NCBI GenBank assembly: GCA_035497735.1
Contig: DATJCX010000021.1
Coordinates: 1-64,000 of the forward strand
DNA length: 64,000 nucleotides
Direction of reading: 5' to 3'
Origin: Brumimicrobium sp035497735
GTDB taxonomy: Bacteria > Bacteroidota > Bacteroidia > Flavobacteriales_D > Crocinitomicaceae
Under the pieces are notes generated by a model. It was not told the DNA's origin and did not search any database. It saw only the letters and a program-made list of their open reading frames with translations. A program made the position numbers and the translations under genes. This document shows positions 44,428 to 53,520 of the stretch, piece by piece. Within the stretch, counting starts at the first letter, position 1. Each line of letters starts with the position of its first letter.

Positions 44428-45366
44428 CTATCTATACTGTTCATCACCTTCCTCACTCATCAAATCTACGTAAGTTGCATAGCGAGAAGAATGGATTTCT
44501 CCTTCTTCTACAGCCTCTTTTATTACACAGTCAGGCTCATTTAAGTGCAGACAGTTGTGGAATTTACATTTGTTGAGTAATTCTCTCATTTCAGGGAAGT
44601 AGTGACTGATGATTCTTCTGTCTAAATCGTACATTCCAAAAGAGCGAATTCCTGGTGTATCAATGATATATCCTCCTGTTTGCAATTGATGCATTTCGGC
44701 GAAAGTTGTTGTATGTTGACCTTGCAGGTGGCTAATAGAAATGTTGGAAGTTCGAATATTTAAGTTGCTATCTAGGGCATTGATAAGTGTACTTTTTCCA
44801 GTTCCACTTAAACCATTTACTACCACTTGTTTCCCTTTTATTTCTTCTCTTAAGAATTCGATATTTTCTTGCTTTAATGCTGAGATTTTGTGGCAAGGAT
44901 AACCGATGCTTTCGTACATCTCCATCACTTCATCTACCAATGGCAAATGTTCTTCAAAGTAGAAGTCCATCTTGTTGAAAAGCAATGTCACTGGGATTCG
45001 GTATGCTTCAGCGCCGACTAAAAAACGGTCGATAAAAGCCATATGAGTTTCCGGAGCTGCCAATGTTACTAATAGATATGCTCTATCTATATTGGCTGCG
45101 ATAATGTGTGCTTGCTTGGAAAGGTTGACCGACTTACGAATAATGTAATTTCTTCTAGGAGAAACATCCGTAATAACACCGTCTTTTCCATCAGTGAATT
45201 GTAATGTAACCTCGTCGCCAACGGCAATGGGGTTCGTTGTTTTAATTCCTTTTAAACGAATTCTTCCACGGATTCCAACCTCTGCGATTGAGCCGTCTTT
45301 TAATTCAACGATATACCTTTTACCTGTAGATTTTAAAACTTTTCCTTTTTCCAAATGATTTGTCAA
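44428..45366 (-). CDS. rsgA: Ribosome small subunit-dependent GTPase A
   Basis: A 312-aa 30S assembly GTPase with circularly permuted G motifs: G4 NKMD precedes the P-loop NGLSGTGKSTLIN, then DTPGIRSFG. The N-terminal OB fold starts GKVLKSTGKRYIVELKDG. The zinc knuckle CKFHNCLHLNEPDCVIKEAV sits near the C terminus. First gene of the rsgA-dtd-mazG run. A TATTTTTG element ends 13 bases before the ATG. Confidence 0.94.
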   Translation of the reverse strand: MTNHLEKGKVLKSTGKRYIVELKDGSIAEVGIRGRIRLKGIKTTNPIAVGDEVTLQFTDGKDGVITDVSPRRNYIIRKSVNLSKQAHIIAANIDRAYLLVTLAAPETHMAFIDRFLVGAEAYRIPVTLLFNKMDFYFEEHLPLVDEVMEMYESIGYPCHKISALKQENIEFLREEIKGKQVVVNGLSGTGKSTLINALDSNLNIRTSNISISHLQGQHTTTFAEMHQLQTGGYIIDTPGIRSFGMYDLDRRIISHYFPEMRELLNKCKFHNCLHLNEPDCVIKEAVEEGEIHSSRYATYVDLMSEEGDEQYR

Positions 45367-45379
45367 TTGCTATAATTCT

Positions 45380-45387
45380 CAAAAATA
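45380..45387 (-). promoter_or_regulatory. Candidate -7 element of the rsgA operon
   Basis: Minus strand TATTTTTG, exact TAnnTTTG, 13 nt before the rsgA ATG. Confidence 0.4.
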
Positions 45388-45566
45388 GTGAAAATGAAAG
45401 ATATTGCTATCGTTTTGGGTTAATTTATGATAGAACAGCTTTTTAAGATGGCTAATTTGAGCTGTAATCTTTAGCAAATTTTAACAATAAAACGAGATTT
45501 AAGAGGTTGAAACAATAAGTATTGTGATTTTTAAACTAATTTTACGTATTTAAACAAATTACTGTA

Positions 45567-48320
45567 ATGAAAAAAATTGTACTTTTTCTTTTATTACTCA
45601 TCGGTTCATTTTCTTTCGCACAGGAAATGAAATTCACAGGAGTTGTAAACGATACGATAAATGACAGACCATTAGAATACGCAGTTGTTATGGCTGTCCG
45701 TTTGTCAGATGGGAAACTTCTTGGTTTTACAAGAACAGCAGCCGATGGATCCTTTGATTTAAAAGGTGTTCCTATCGATACAATGGAGTTGGTGGTTTCT
45801 CACTATAAATTTGACGAAAAGAGGTACTATATTATCGGTTCCGATGAAAACAATGAAATTCATATTCCAAACATTATTTTACCAGAAAAAGCAACCGAAC
45901 TTGAAGAAGTAGTTGTTTACGCAAATAAAGAACCTATTTACTTTAGAGGTGATACCTTAGTTTATGTAGCGGATTCTTTTGCTACCAAAGAGAATGCATC
46001 TGTTGAAGATTTATTGAAGAATTTGCCAGGAATTCAAGTAGATGAAAACGGTAACGTTAGTAGTCAAGGGCGAAGAGTAACAAAGGTATTGGTTGATGGG
46101 GACGAATTTTTTGGTTCAGATCCAACCATTGCAACAAGAAATTTAAATGCCAAAGGAGTTGATAAAGTAGAGATTTACGAAACTGAAGATGATAATTCGG
46201 GTGGAAATACCGAAGAGAAAATACAAGTGCTGGATGTTCGACTAAAAGATGACGCCAAGAGTGGTTACTTCGGGAAAGTTGCCGGAAGAGGAGGTTTTAA
46301 TACCGAACGAATAGAAAATAAGCCAGGAGGAGAAACTTTTTATGAGGGAGAATTCTTAGCGAATTACTTTGATAAAGGACTAAAACTTTCTGTTTTCGGA
46401 TTAGGCTCAAATACACCGAACACAGGATTTAACTATAGAGATGCTTCTCGTTTTGGATTAACCAATGAGATGCAGGGTGGGTGGCGTTCGTTTATGAATC
46501 CATCAACAGTAAATGGCTTACCAGAAAATTATAAAGGTGGTTTTTATTTCTCCAATAAGTTTAGCGATAAATTTAAAATGGGATTAAACTATACGTATAA
46601 TGATAGTCGTGTAACAATAGACCAAACTCGAGATTCTGAATATTTCTTCGGAGATACTACTTCATATGTGAAAAAAGACACGATTTTCAATACGCAAAAA
46701 CAACAGTCTCATACGGTTAATTTGGAGTTGGAATATAATTTTGATTCAAAAACGTCCTTGAAGTTGAAATCAAATGTTACGATGAGAAATGAAAGTGATG
46801 AAAGAACTGAAACAAACCGATACTTTCTAGCGGATACTTTGCTGTTCAACTCTTCAGAAATTCACAATGTTGCAGAAGGAAAAGGACTGGAGTCAAATAT
46901 TGAGTTGGACTTTAAAAAAGAATTTGCTAAAAGAAACCGTGTCTTAGATGCGATGTATCAATTTGGATATACAAAAACAGATAGAGACAATACCTTGAAT
47001 TCAACAACGCAAGGATTGTATGCGCCAGATTCAATATTCGACCAAAAAAGAAACATGAATAACCATACAACTGGTCACCGTTTCCTAGTGAATTATATGG
47101 AACCTTTGTCTAATTCATTTAGACTGAAGTTGCAATATCGTTTAGACTATTTCTATGGTCAGCAAGAAACTTCTACTTATGATAGAACGCCGACTGGTTA
47201 TGATGACTACGCCGATTTATACAGTAATGATATTAGTAATAATAGATTAGAAAATAGAGGAGCTGTTGGAATTGTCTTTTCTAATCGTAAAAATACGTTG
47301 GAAGTTGGAGCAAGAGTTAGAAACGTAAACATTGACAACTTTAACAATCATACGAATAGCAACATTAATCAAAATGTTACAAACGTTCTTCCTTACTTAG
47401 AGTACAACTTGAAATTCTCTAATTCACATAGAGTATGGATGTCTTACTCGACAAGTTCAAATCAGCCGTCTTTAAATCAGTTGCAACCAGTTAGAGACAA
47501 CGTTGACCCGAACAGTATTGTAGAAGGAAATCCAGATTTAGTTCCTGATTATTCTCACTCTGTGAACGTGAATTACAACAAATGGAATGCGATTAACTAC
47601 AGTTTTATTTATGCTGGAGCTTACTTTACACATACCGACAATGCTTTTTCAAATGCAATTGAATTCCAACCAAACGGACAGTCTATTTCAAGAGCAGTAA
47701 ACGTTGATGGAAATATGTACGGAGGTTTCTACGGAGGGGGAGGTGTGCCTTTATACAAAAAGGTAATGCACTTTAGACCCAACTTCTCAGGAAACTATAC
47801 CAACTTTAGAAGCTTTATCAACAATCAAGAGAATAGAACAGAAAACTATGGAGTTGACGGAACATTGGCTTTTGAATATAGAACGGATTCAATCGAAGTA
47901 AGTATTAGTGCTGGATTAGGATATAATTACCCAAAGAGTACTTTGTCAATGGGAATTAATGATCCTTATACTGTTCAACGTTATAAAGCGTCTGTATTCT
48001 TTGAGTTACCTTGGCAGTTCTTTATCGACAGTGATGTTGCTTATGAGATAAATTCAAGAAGAGCGATGGGGTATAATGAGAAGCCATTTATTTGGAATGT
48101 GAAATTAAGTAAACGTTTCTTAAAAACGGGTAACTTGATTATCGACGTAGCGGTAAATGATATTTTCAATCAGAATATTGGAATTTCTAGAAATGTAGGA
48201 ACGAACATTATTTCTGACGTAAGAACGCGAGTTATTGCTCGTTACTTTATGTTTGGAGCAACATGGCGTTTTAATAATAATAAAACTAAAGAAGATGCAG
48301 GTAGAGGTCATTTTTTCTAA
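45567..48320 (+). CDS. TonB-receptor-like outer membrane beta-barrel protein
   Basis: A 917-aa outer membrane protein. Signal peptide ends near SFSFAQ (residue 19). A carboxypeptidase-regulatory-like domain follows (FTGVVNDTINDRPLEYAVV), then a plug-like domain (EEVVVYANKEPIYFRGDTLVYVADSFATKENASVEDLLKNLPGIQVDENG, with KVLVDGDEFFGSDP), then ~650 residues of barrel. It belongs to the OMP_b-brl_3-type group rather than classical siderophore receptors, and no TonB box is obvious. Its end overlaps the next gene by 26 bases, so the pair is translationally coupled. Confidence 0.85.
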   Translation: MKKIVLFLLLLIGSFSFAQEMKFTGVVNDTINDRPLEYAVVMAVRLSDGKLLGFTRTAADGSFDLKGVPIDTMELVVSHYKFDEKRYYIIGSDENNEIHIPNIILPEKATELEEVVVYANKEPIYFRGDTLVYVADSFATKENASVEDLLKNLPGIQVDENGNVSSQGRRVTKVLVDGDEFFGSDPTIATRNLNAKGVDKVEIYETEDDNSGGNTEEKIQVLDVRLKDDAKSGYFGKVAGRGGFNTERIENKPGGETFYEGEFLANYFDKGLKLSVFGLGSNTPNTGFNYRDASRFGLTNEMQGGWRSFMNPSTVNGLPENYKGGFYFSNKFSDKFKMGLNYTYNDSRVTIDQTRDSEYFFGDTTSYVKKDTIFNTQKQQSHTVNLELEYNFDSKTSLKLKSNVTMRNESDERTETNRYFLADTLLFNSSEIHNVAEGKGLESNIELDFKKEFAKRNRVLDAMYQFGYTKTDRDNTLNSTTQGLYAPDSIFDQKRNMNNHTTGHRFLVNYMEPLSNSFRLKLQYRLDYFYGQQETSTYDRTPTGYDDYADLYSNDISNNRLENRGAVGIVFSNRKNTLEVGARVRNVNIDNFNNHTNSNINQNVTNVLPYLEYNLKFSNSHRVWMSYSTSSNQPSLNQLQPVRDNVDPNSIVEGNPDLVPDYSHSVNVNYNKWNAINYSFIYAGAYFTHTDNAFSNAIEFQPNGQSISRAVNVDGNMYGGFYGGGGVPLYKKVMHFRPNFSGNYTNFRSFINNQENRTENYGVDGTLAFEYRTDSIEVSISAGLGYNYPKSTLSMGINDPYTVQRYKASVFFELPWQFFIDSDVAYEINSRRAMGYNEKPFIWNVKLSKRFLKTGNLIIDVAVNDIFNQNIGISRNVGTNIISDVRTRVIARYFMFGATWRFNNNKTKEDAGRGHFF

Positions 48321-49056
48321 AATAGCAATTGTACTGGCGGTACTTTTTGTGACAGAGTCCACTTTTGGACAAGTTGTAAAGTCTGGTGAAATTGTGTTTG
48401 AGCGCCGAACAAATCTTGAAAAAAGATATGAAGGTTCAGACATGATGGGAGGACGTGATAAGTCATGGGCAAAAAAGCCAAAGATTGACGAGTTTGTATT
48501 GTACTTTAACGAGTCTTCTGCCTTGTTTGCACCTATTCCTCCTTCTTTGCAAGATGAAGATAGAGAATGGTCAACTATGAAGAATACGACTTTTCAGGAC
48601 TTCGATAAAAGCATGATGAAGCGCGAATTCTCTTTTTACGGTTCTACAATATTCTACGAAGATTCTCTAACAAATAGAGAATGGATTATTACCGAAAATA
48701 GAAGAGAAATTGCTGGTTATAATACCAAGCAAGCGATGTGGGTAGCAAATGACTCAACAAGAGTTTACGCGTGGTACACCGAGCAGATAGTTCCTTCTGT
48801 TGGTCCGGAATCTTTTAACGGTTTACCTGGTGCAATTCTTGGTTTAGCAATTGAAGATGGTGGAGTAGTTTACTTTGCTAAGTCTGTAAAACCACTTGCT
48901 AAAAAGGATTTTCTGAAGGATGTTCCTAAGGAGAAGTCAAAGAAAACATCTTTTAAAAGTGAGAAGGAGCTAACAGAGTTTGTTTTGGAAGTTTTATCAG
49001 GACGAGGCGGTAGATCTAATTCAGGTCGAATGTTAGACGATATTTTTATTTGGTAA
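48295..49056 (+). CDS. GLPGLI-family secreted protein
   Basis: A 253-aa protein starting at ATG 48295 (MQVEVIFSKIAIVLAVLF), inside the end of the barrel gene; an earlier in-frame ATG at 48235 gives a poorer signal peptide. The signal ends near STFGQ. The family motif is FNGLPGAILGLAIEDGG at about residue 193 (GLPGLI pattern). Members are often found beside outer membrane barrel proteins with a carboxypeptidase-regulatory domain, as here, which suggests an accessory role for the barrel. Function not established. Confidence 0.85.
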   Translation: MQVEVIFSKIAIVLAVLFVTESTFGQVVKSGEIVFERRTNLEKRYEGSDMMGGRDKSWAKKPKIDEFVLYFNESSALFAPIPPSLQDEDREWSTMKNTTFQDFDKSMMKREFSFYGSTIFYEDSLTNREWIITENRREIAGYNTKQAMWVANDSTRVYAWYTEQIVPSVGPESFNGLPGAILGLAIEDGGVVYFAKSVKPLAKKDFLKDVPKEKSKKTSFKSEKELTEFVLEVLSGRGGRSNSGRMLDDIFIW

Positions 49057-49179
49057 GATCGCCTACCTTAAAGGCAGAGTTTAAATTATTTACTATAGTG
49101 TCGAACAAAATCTATAGTTCAGTCGTTTATATAAAAAAAGTAGGGTTTCTAATGCAGCAACCTACATGATAATATTCTA

Positions 49180-49773
49180 ATGGAAAACAATTTTAAGTAC
49201 AACGATAAGGTAACAGGTAAACTTACGGATATCTACAAAGAGGTTCTAAAAGAGTTGGGTGAGGATGCTGATAGAGAGGGATTAATAAAGACTCCAGAAC
49301 GAGTAGCGAAAGCACTTCAGTTTTTAACGCAAGGATACAAACAAGATCCAGATGCGATTATGAAAAGCGCTATTTTCCATGAGGATTACTCTGAAATGGT
49401 TATCGTTAAAGATATCGAGGTTTACTCGCAGTGTGAGCATCATATGTTGCCATTTTTTGGAAAGGCGCATATCGCATACATTCCTAATGGGAAAATCGTA
49501 GGATTGAGTAAAATACCAAGAATTGTAGATGCGTATGCCCGTCGCTTACAAGTTCAAGAAAGATTAACATTGGATATTAGAGATTGTATTCAAAGAACTT
49601 TGGAACCTGCTGGAGTAGCAGTAGTAATTGAATGTAGTCACATGTGCATGCAAATGCGTGGTGTGGAAAAACAAAATTCTGTTACAACAACTTCTGCTTT
49701 TACAGGTGTTTTCTTGAAGAATGACGCAACAAGAAAAGAGTTTATCAATTTAATTCGTAACGGTTTAAAGTAA
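49180..49773 (+). CDS. folE: GTP cyclohydrolase I
   Basis: A 197-aa enzyme for the first step of folate/pterin synthesis. Zinc and active-site residues are in YSQCEHHMLPFFGKAHIAYIP and in VVIECSHMCMQMRGV; GLSKIPRIVDAYARRLQVQERLT is the conserved core. Length is normal. No close co-directional neighbour; a terminator follows. Confidence 0.95.
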   Translation: MENNFKYNDKVTGKLTDIYKEVLKELGEDADREGLIKTPERVAKALQFLTQGYKQDPDAIMKSAIFHEDYSEMVIVKDIEVYSQCEHHMLPFFGKAHIAYIPNGKIVGLSKIPRIVDAYARRLQVQERLTLDIRDCIQRTLEPAGVAVVIECSHMCMQMRGVEKQNSVTTTSAFTGVFLKNDATRKEFINLIRNGLK

Positions 49774-49797
49774 ATTTTTTTATAAGATATAAAAAGG

Positions 49798-49828
49798 TAA
49801 GCGTGGCGAAAACTGCGCTTATTTTTTT
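49798..49828 (+). terminator. Weak terminator of folE
   Basis: TAAGCG (49798-49803) pairs with CGCTTA (49816-49821) over a 12-nt loop and is followed by seven T residues. It overlaps the end of the convergent gene. Confidence 0.55.
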
Positions 49829-50694
49829 AGTGCTTGATAGACTTTTCGTATGGCTTTATACCACGATGGATTGTTGTTCCACTGTGTTTGGAAGTAAACT
49901 TCATCTACTGTATTAAAATATTCGTTGAAACGTTTAACGCCTGGCACTTCTGAACCATCAAAGTCAAATAGTTTCCCATTGGATAAGGTTTCTTCAATTT
50001 GCTCCATCATTGCCAGATACATTCCTCCTTGCTTTTTCCCTTCTTCGTTTGCACCACCTTTGATATATAAATCACGATTTTTTCCTTTAAAAAAGAACAG
50101 TCCGCCCATTACTTCTTCGTGCTTAACTATTTCTTTGATAATGAGTAAGTTTTTTGACTGTAATTCAACAAATAAATTCTTTAATATTTTGTGTTTGTCT
50201 TCGTTGAAGTCTGGAATCTTGTTTCCTAATTCTTCCACCATAATTTGATAAGCTGGCTGAATGCCCCTTCCTTCTCTAATAATAAACTCCTGTTTCTTAG
50301 CCTTGTTGACATTCCTTCGAGCATGTTTGGATAGCGCTAGTTCCTTAACTATTTGATAGAATCGAGTTTTTCCTGTTATGGTTTTCGCCGTTTGAAAAAT
50401 CCCTCCTGAGAATTGTGCTTTTAAGCGTTCAATAGCGACGTTTATTTCTTGGTCAGACCAAGTGCCGTAAAAATTGTTTTCTCTGATAAAAGGCGCAACG
50501 GTTACGTTTTCTATTCCAAGTCTCTTTGTTGTTGAGAAAGCAAAGCCTTTAGTGTACTCTTTGTCGACATAGATATACCATTTTTCTGATACGGATTCCA
50601 TGTACCAACTATAGTCATAAGGACCTATTTCCTCAGAGGCAACAAGTTGGTTCCACTTTGTAATGTTGATTTTATCACTCGGTAATATCTGCAT
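49819..50694 (-). CDS. GNAT-like acyltransferase (FemAB/BioF2-type fold)
   Basis: A 291-aa protein. I start at the ATG at 50692-50694 (MQILPSDKINITKWNQLVAS), because a consensus TACATTTG lies five bases upstream and the 22 residues gained from the far start at 50760 look non-native and overlap the divergent hutU promoter. SEEIGPYDYSWYMESV and NVNKAKKQ followed by an acceptor-binding region (GGLFFFKGKNRDLYIKGG, MYLAMMEQIEE, FDFDGSEVPGVKRFNEYF) match the FemAB-like double-GNAT fold. Peptidoglycan or lipid aminoacylation is typical of that fold, but the substrate here is unknown. Confidence 0.68.
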   Translation of the reverse strand: MQILPSDKINITKWNQLVASEEIGPYDYSWYMESVSEKWYIYVDKEYTKGFAFSTTKRLGIENVTVAPFIRENNFYGTWSDQEINVAIERLKAQFSGGIFQTAKTITGKTRFYQIVKELALSKHARRNVNKAKKQEFIIREGRGIQPAYQIMVEELGNKIPDFNEDKHKILKNLFVELQSKNLLIIKEIVKHEEVMGGLFFFKGKNRDLYIKGGANEEGKKQGGMYLAMMEQIEETLSNGKLFDFDGSEVPGVKRFNEYFNTVDEVYFQTQWNNNPSWYKAIRKVYQALKK

Positions 50695-50699
50695 GATAG

Positions 50700-50707
50700 C
50701 AAATGTA
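50700..50707 (-). promoter_or_regulatory. Candidate -7 element, 5 nt from the ATG of the GNAT-like gene
   Basis: Minus strand TACATTTG-CTATC-ATG, exact TAnnTTTG. Predicts a leaderless message and supports the 50694 start. Confidence 0.45.
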
Positions 50708-50740
50708 AGGGAAAGTTTATAAATTTTCTTATAAAATCTG

Positions 50741-50748
50741 TATCTTTG
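50741..50748 (+). promoter_or_regulatory. Candidate -7 element of hutU
   Basis: TATCTTTG, exact TAnnTTTG, 16 nt before the ATG at 50765. Confidence 0.42.
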
Positions 50749-50764
50749 ACACAAAATCATAGAA

Positions 50765-52765
50765 ATGACTTTAGAAGAGATAAGAAAAGATATTTTAGGA
50801 GGAATTCCTTCAACTATTCCACCAAAAAAGGAGTATGATTCATCTATAAATCATGCGCCAAAACGTAAAAAGATTCTTTCTAAGGAGGAAGAAAAGTTGG
50901 CCTTAAGAAATGCATTGAGATATTTTCCTAAAGAGCAGCATGCTGAACTATTAATTGAATTTCGTGAAGAGTTAGAAAAGTATGGACGTATTTATATGTA
51001 CAGATACAGGCCTAACTACGAAATGAAAGCAAGGAATATCAACGATTATCCTGGAAAATCTCTCCAAGCAAAGTCAATTATGTTGATGATTCAAAATAAC
51101 TTGGATTATGCAATTGCACAACATCCACATGAGTTGATTACTTACGGTGGGAACGGAGCGGTTTTTCAAAACTGGGCTCAATATCGTTTAACAATGCAAT
51201 ATCTTGCTGAAATGACAGATGAGCAAACGTTAGCTATCTACTCTGGTCATCCAATGGGACTTTTCCCTTCGCATAAAGATGCGCCGAGAGTTGTTGTTAC
51301 AAATGGAATGATGATTCCTAATTATTCTTCTCAAGATGATTGGGAGAAGTTTAATGCTTTAGGAGTTACACAATACGGTCAAATGACTGCTGGTTCATAT
51401 ATGTATATCGGACCGCAAGGAATTGTTCATGGTACAACTATTACAGTGTTGAATGCTGGTAGAATGATTTCAAAGAATAGAGAAGGAATTGCAGGGAAGT
51501 TGTTTGTAACTTCTGGACTTGGTGGAATGTCTGGGGCACAACCAAAGGCTGGAAATATTGCAGGTTGTGTTACAGTTTGTGCTGAGGTAAATAGTGATGC
51601 TGCTCATAAGAGACATTCGCAAGGATGGGTGGATGAACTGATTGGTGATGTTGATGAATTAGTTGTTCGTGTTCGACAAGCAAAAGAAAATAAGGAAATT
51701 GTTTCTATTGCCTACGTGGGGAATATTGTTGACGTTTGGGAAAAGTTTGACGAAGAAAACCTAATGATTGATTTAGGATCTGACCAAACATCTTGTCACA
51801 ATCCATGGGCGGGAGGATATTATCCTGTTGGGTTAAGTTTTGAAGAAGCCAACCAAATGATGGCGGAAAATCCAGCACAATTTAAAAATGAAGTTCAAAA
51901 GTCCTTAGTTAGACAAGTGGCTGCTATTAATAAACACACAGCAAAAGGAACTTATTTCTTTGATTATGGGAATGCCTTTCTTTTAGAAGCTTCCCGAGCA
52001 GGTGCTGATGTAATGGCGGAAAACGGAGTTGACTTTAAGTATCCTTCTTATGTACAGGATATTATGGGACCAATGTGTTTCGATTTTGGATTTGGACCCT
52101 TCAGATGGGTTTGTGCTTCTGGAAAACCGGAAGATTTACAAAAGACAGATGAAATCGCAAAAGCTGTTTTAGTTGAATTGAAAAAAGATAGTCCAGCAGA
52201 AATCCAACAGCAAATGGCTGACAATATCAAATGGATTGAGGGGGCACAAGAAAATAAATTGGTTGTTGGCTCACAGGCAAGAATTCTATATGCTGATGCA
52301 CTAGGTAGAATGAAAATTGCCGAAGCTTTCAATAAAGCAATTGCAAATGGTGAAATCGGACCGGTAGTTTTAGGGCGAGATCACCACGATGTTTCTGGAA
52401 CAGATTCTCCATTTAGAGAGACTTCTAACATTTATGACGGAAGTAGTTTTACAGCCGACATGGCAATACAAAACGTAATTGGTGACTCTTTCAGAGGTGC
52501 TACTTGGGTTTCTATCCACAATGGTGGTGGTGTTGGTTGGGGAGAAGTTATCAACGGTGGTTTTGGAATGTTGTTAGACGGAAGTGATGATGCCGACAGA
52601 AGGTTAATGTCGATGTTGCATTGGGACGTTAACAACGGAATTGCAAGAAGAAACTGGGCGAGAAACGAAGGTGCAATGTTTGCCATCAAGAGAGCAATGG
52701 AAATGGAACCGAATCTGAAGGTTACGATTCCTAATTTAGTTGATGATAGTTTGCTAGAAGATTAA
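50765..52765 (+). CDS. hutU: Urocanate hydratase, long (UROC1-like) form
   Basis: A 666-aa NAD-dependent urocanase of histidine breakdown. Diagnostic parts: YSGHPMGLFPSHKDAPRVVVTNGMMIPN, GQMTAGSYMYIGPQGIVHGT, GGMSGAQPKAGNIAG, and the catalytic cysteine in DQTSCHNPWAGGYYPVG. It is ~110 residues longer than the common bacterial enzyme, with an extra N-terminal segment as in animal UROC1 and some Bacteroidota. hutH, hutI and hutG are not in the window, so the pathway genes are scattered or absent. It has its own promoter and terminator. Confidence 0.93.
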   Translation: MTLEEIRKDILGGIPSTIPPKKEYDSSINHAPKRKKILSKEEEKLALRNALRYFPKEQHAELLIEFREELEKYGRIYMYRYRPNYEMKARNINDYPGKSLQAKSIMLMIQNNLDYAIAQHPHELITYGGNGAVFQNWAQYRLTMQYLAEMTDEQTLAIYSGHPMGLFPSHKDAPRVVVTNGMMIPNYSSQDDWEKFNALGVTQYGQMTAGSYMYIGPQGIVHGTTITVLNAGRMISKNREGIAGKLFVTSGLGGMSGAQPKAGNIAGCVTVCAEVNSDAAHKRHSQGWVDELIGDVDELVVRVRQAKENKEIVSIAYVGNIVDVWEKFDEENLMIDLGSDQTSCHNPWAGGYYPVGLSFEEANQMMAENPAQFKNEVQKSLVRQVAAINKHTAKGTYFFDYGNAFLLEASRAGADVMAENGVDFKYPSYVQDIMGPMCFDFGFGPFRWVCASGKPEDLQKTDEIAKAVLVELKKDSPAEIQQQMADNIKWIEGAQENKLVVGSQARILYADALGRMKIAEAFNKAIANGEIGPVVLGRDHHDVSGTDSPFRETSNIYDGSSFTADMAIQNVIGDSFRGATWVSIHNGGGVGWGEVINGGFGMLLDGSDDADRRLMSMLHWDVNNGIARRNWARNEGAMFAIKRAMEMEPNLKVTIPNLVDDSLLED

Positions 52766-52790
52766 AAAAAAACAGTAAAATAATTACTAT

Positions 52791-52819
52791 AAGTCCATCA
52801 ATTCATGATGGACTTTTTT
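52791..52819 (+). terminator. Terminator of hutU
   Basis: AAGTCCATCA-ATTCA-TGATGGACTT is a perfect 10-bp stem followed by TTTT. Confidence 0.9.
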
Positions 52820-52910
52820 GTTTTAGTGCTTATCTGAAGTAGAAAACTTTATTTTCGCTTTTGGAACAACTTTTTTCTTTTTATTATCAGACTTTTTTGT
52901 CTTATTTTCG

Positions 52911-52918
52911 TATTTTTG
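52911..52918 (+). promoter_or_regulatory. Candidate -7 element of the AhpD-like gene
   Basis: TATTTTTG, exact TAnnTTTG, 20 nt before the ATG at 52939. Confidence 0.38.
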
Positions 52919-52938
52919 GTGAACTAAAATTGAATAGA

Positions 52939-53376
52939 ATGACAAAAAGAATTAACATATATAAAGTATCTCCTGAGGCATACGCTCCAATGATTGCTTT
53001 AGAAAAATACATTGCAAGTAGTGGACTAGATATTATTCTATACGAACTAATCAAAACCAGAGCGTCTCAAATTAATGGTTGTGCCTACTGTTTGAATATG
53101 CATACAAGAGATGCCATGAAAGAAGGGGAAACTGCACAACGCTTATTTTTACTAAATGCTTGGCGAGAAACGGAATTGTTCACCGAAAAAGAAAGAGCAG
53201 TTTTGGCCTTAACAGAAGAGATGACCTTAATCGCGAACAATCATGTATCAGATGAGGTTTATAGCGAGGCAGCAAAGTATTGTTCGGAAAAAGAGTTGGC
53301 TGCAGTTATGATGGCTATTGTAGTTATAAATGGCTGGAATAGAATGGCGATTGCTACAGAATTGGAATTGGATTAG
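52939..53376 (+). CDS. Carboxymuconolactone decarboxylase / AhpD-family protein
   Basis: A 145-aa helical protein. The AhpD-type redox motif NGCAYCLNMHTRDA carries CxxC with the following histidine, and INGWNRMAIATELE is the usual C-terminal helix. I start at ATG 52939, which fits the promoter element; an upstream in-frame start adds 26 hydrophobic residues unlike the family. Probably a thiol peroxidase-type or alkylhydroperoxidase partner; substrate unknown. Single-gene unit. Confidence 0.85.
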   Translation: MTKRINIYKVSPEAYAPMIALEKYIASSGLDIILYELIKTRASQINGCAYCLNMHTRDAMKEGETAQRLFLLNAWRETELFTEKERAVLALTEEMTLIANNHVSDEVYSEAAKYCSEKELAAVMMAIVVINGWNRMAIATELELD

Positions 53377-53391
53377 TTTTGTTATAAAGTG

Positions 53392-53438
53392 ATGATAATT
53401 TAAAGTTATACTTTAGATTGTCATGATATTTTAAAGTT
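53392..53438. repeat. Short imperfect direct repeat after the AhpD-like gene
   Basis: ATGATAATTTAAAGTT (53392-53407) recurs with one change at 53423-53438, period 31 bp. No gene or hairpin is associated. Confidence 0.4.
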
Positions 53439-53520
53439 TGAACTTAGTTTGTATTCGTTTTTATATCACGTATTTAGAGTGATAAAACTTAGAGCTATTA
53501 TATCAAGACTTTCATTAAGC

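Noticed and set aside
50695..50760. 22-residue N-terminal extension of the GNAT-like gene
   Set aside because: It overlaps the hutU promoter, and a consensus -7 element lies inside it just before the chosen ATG.
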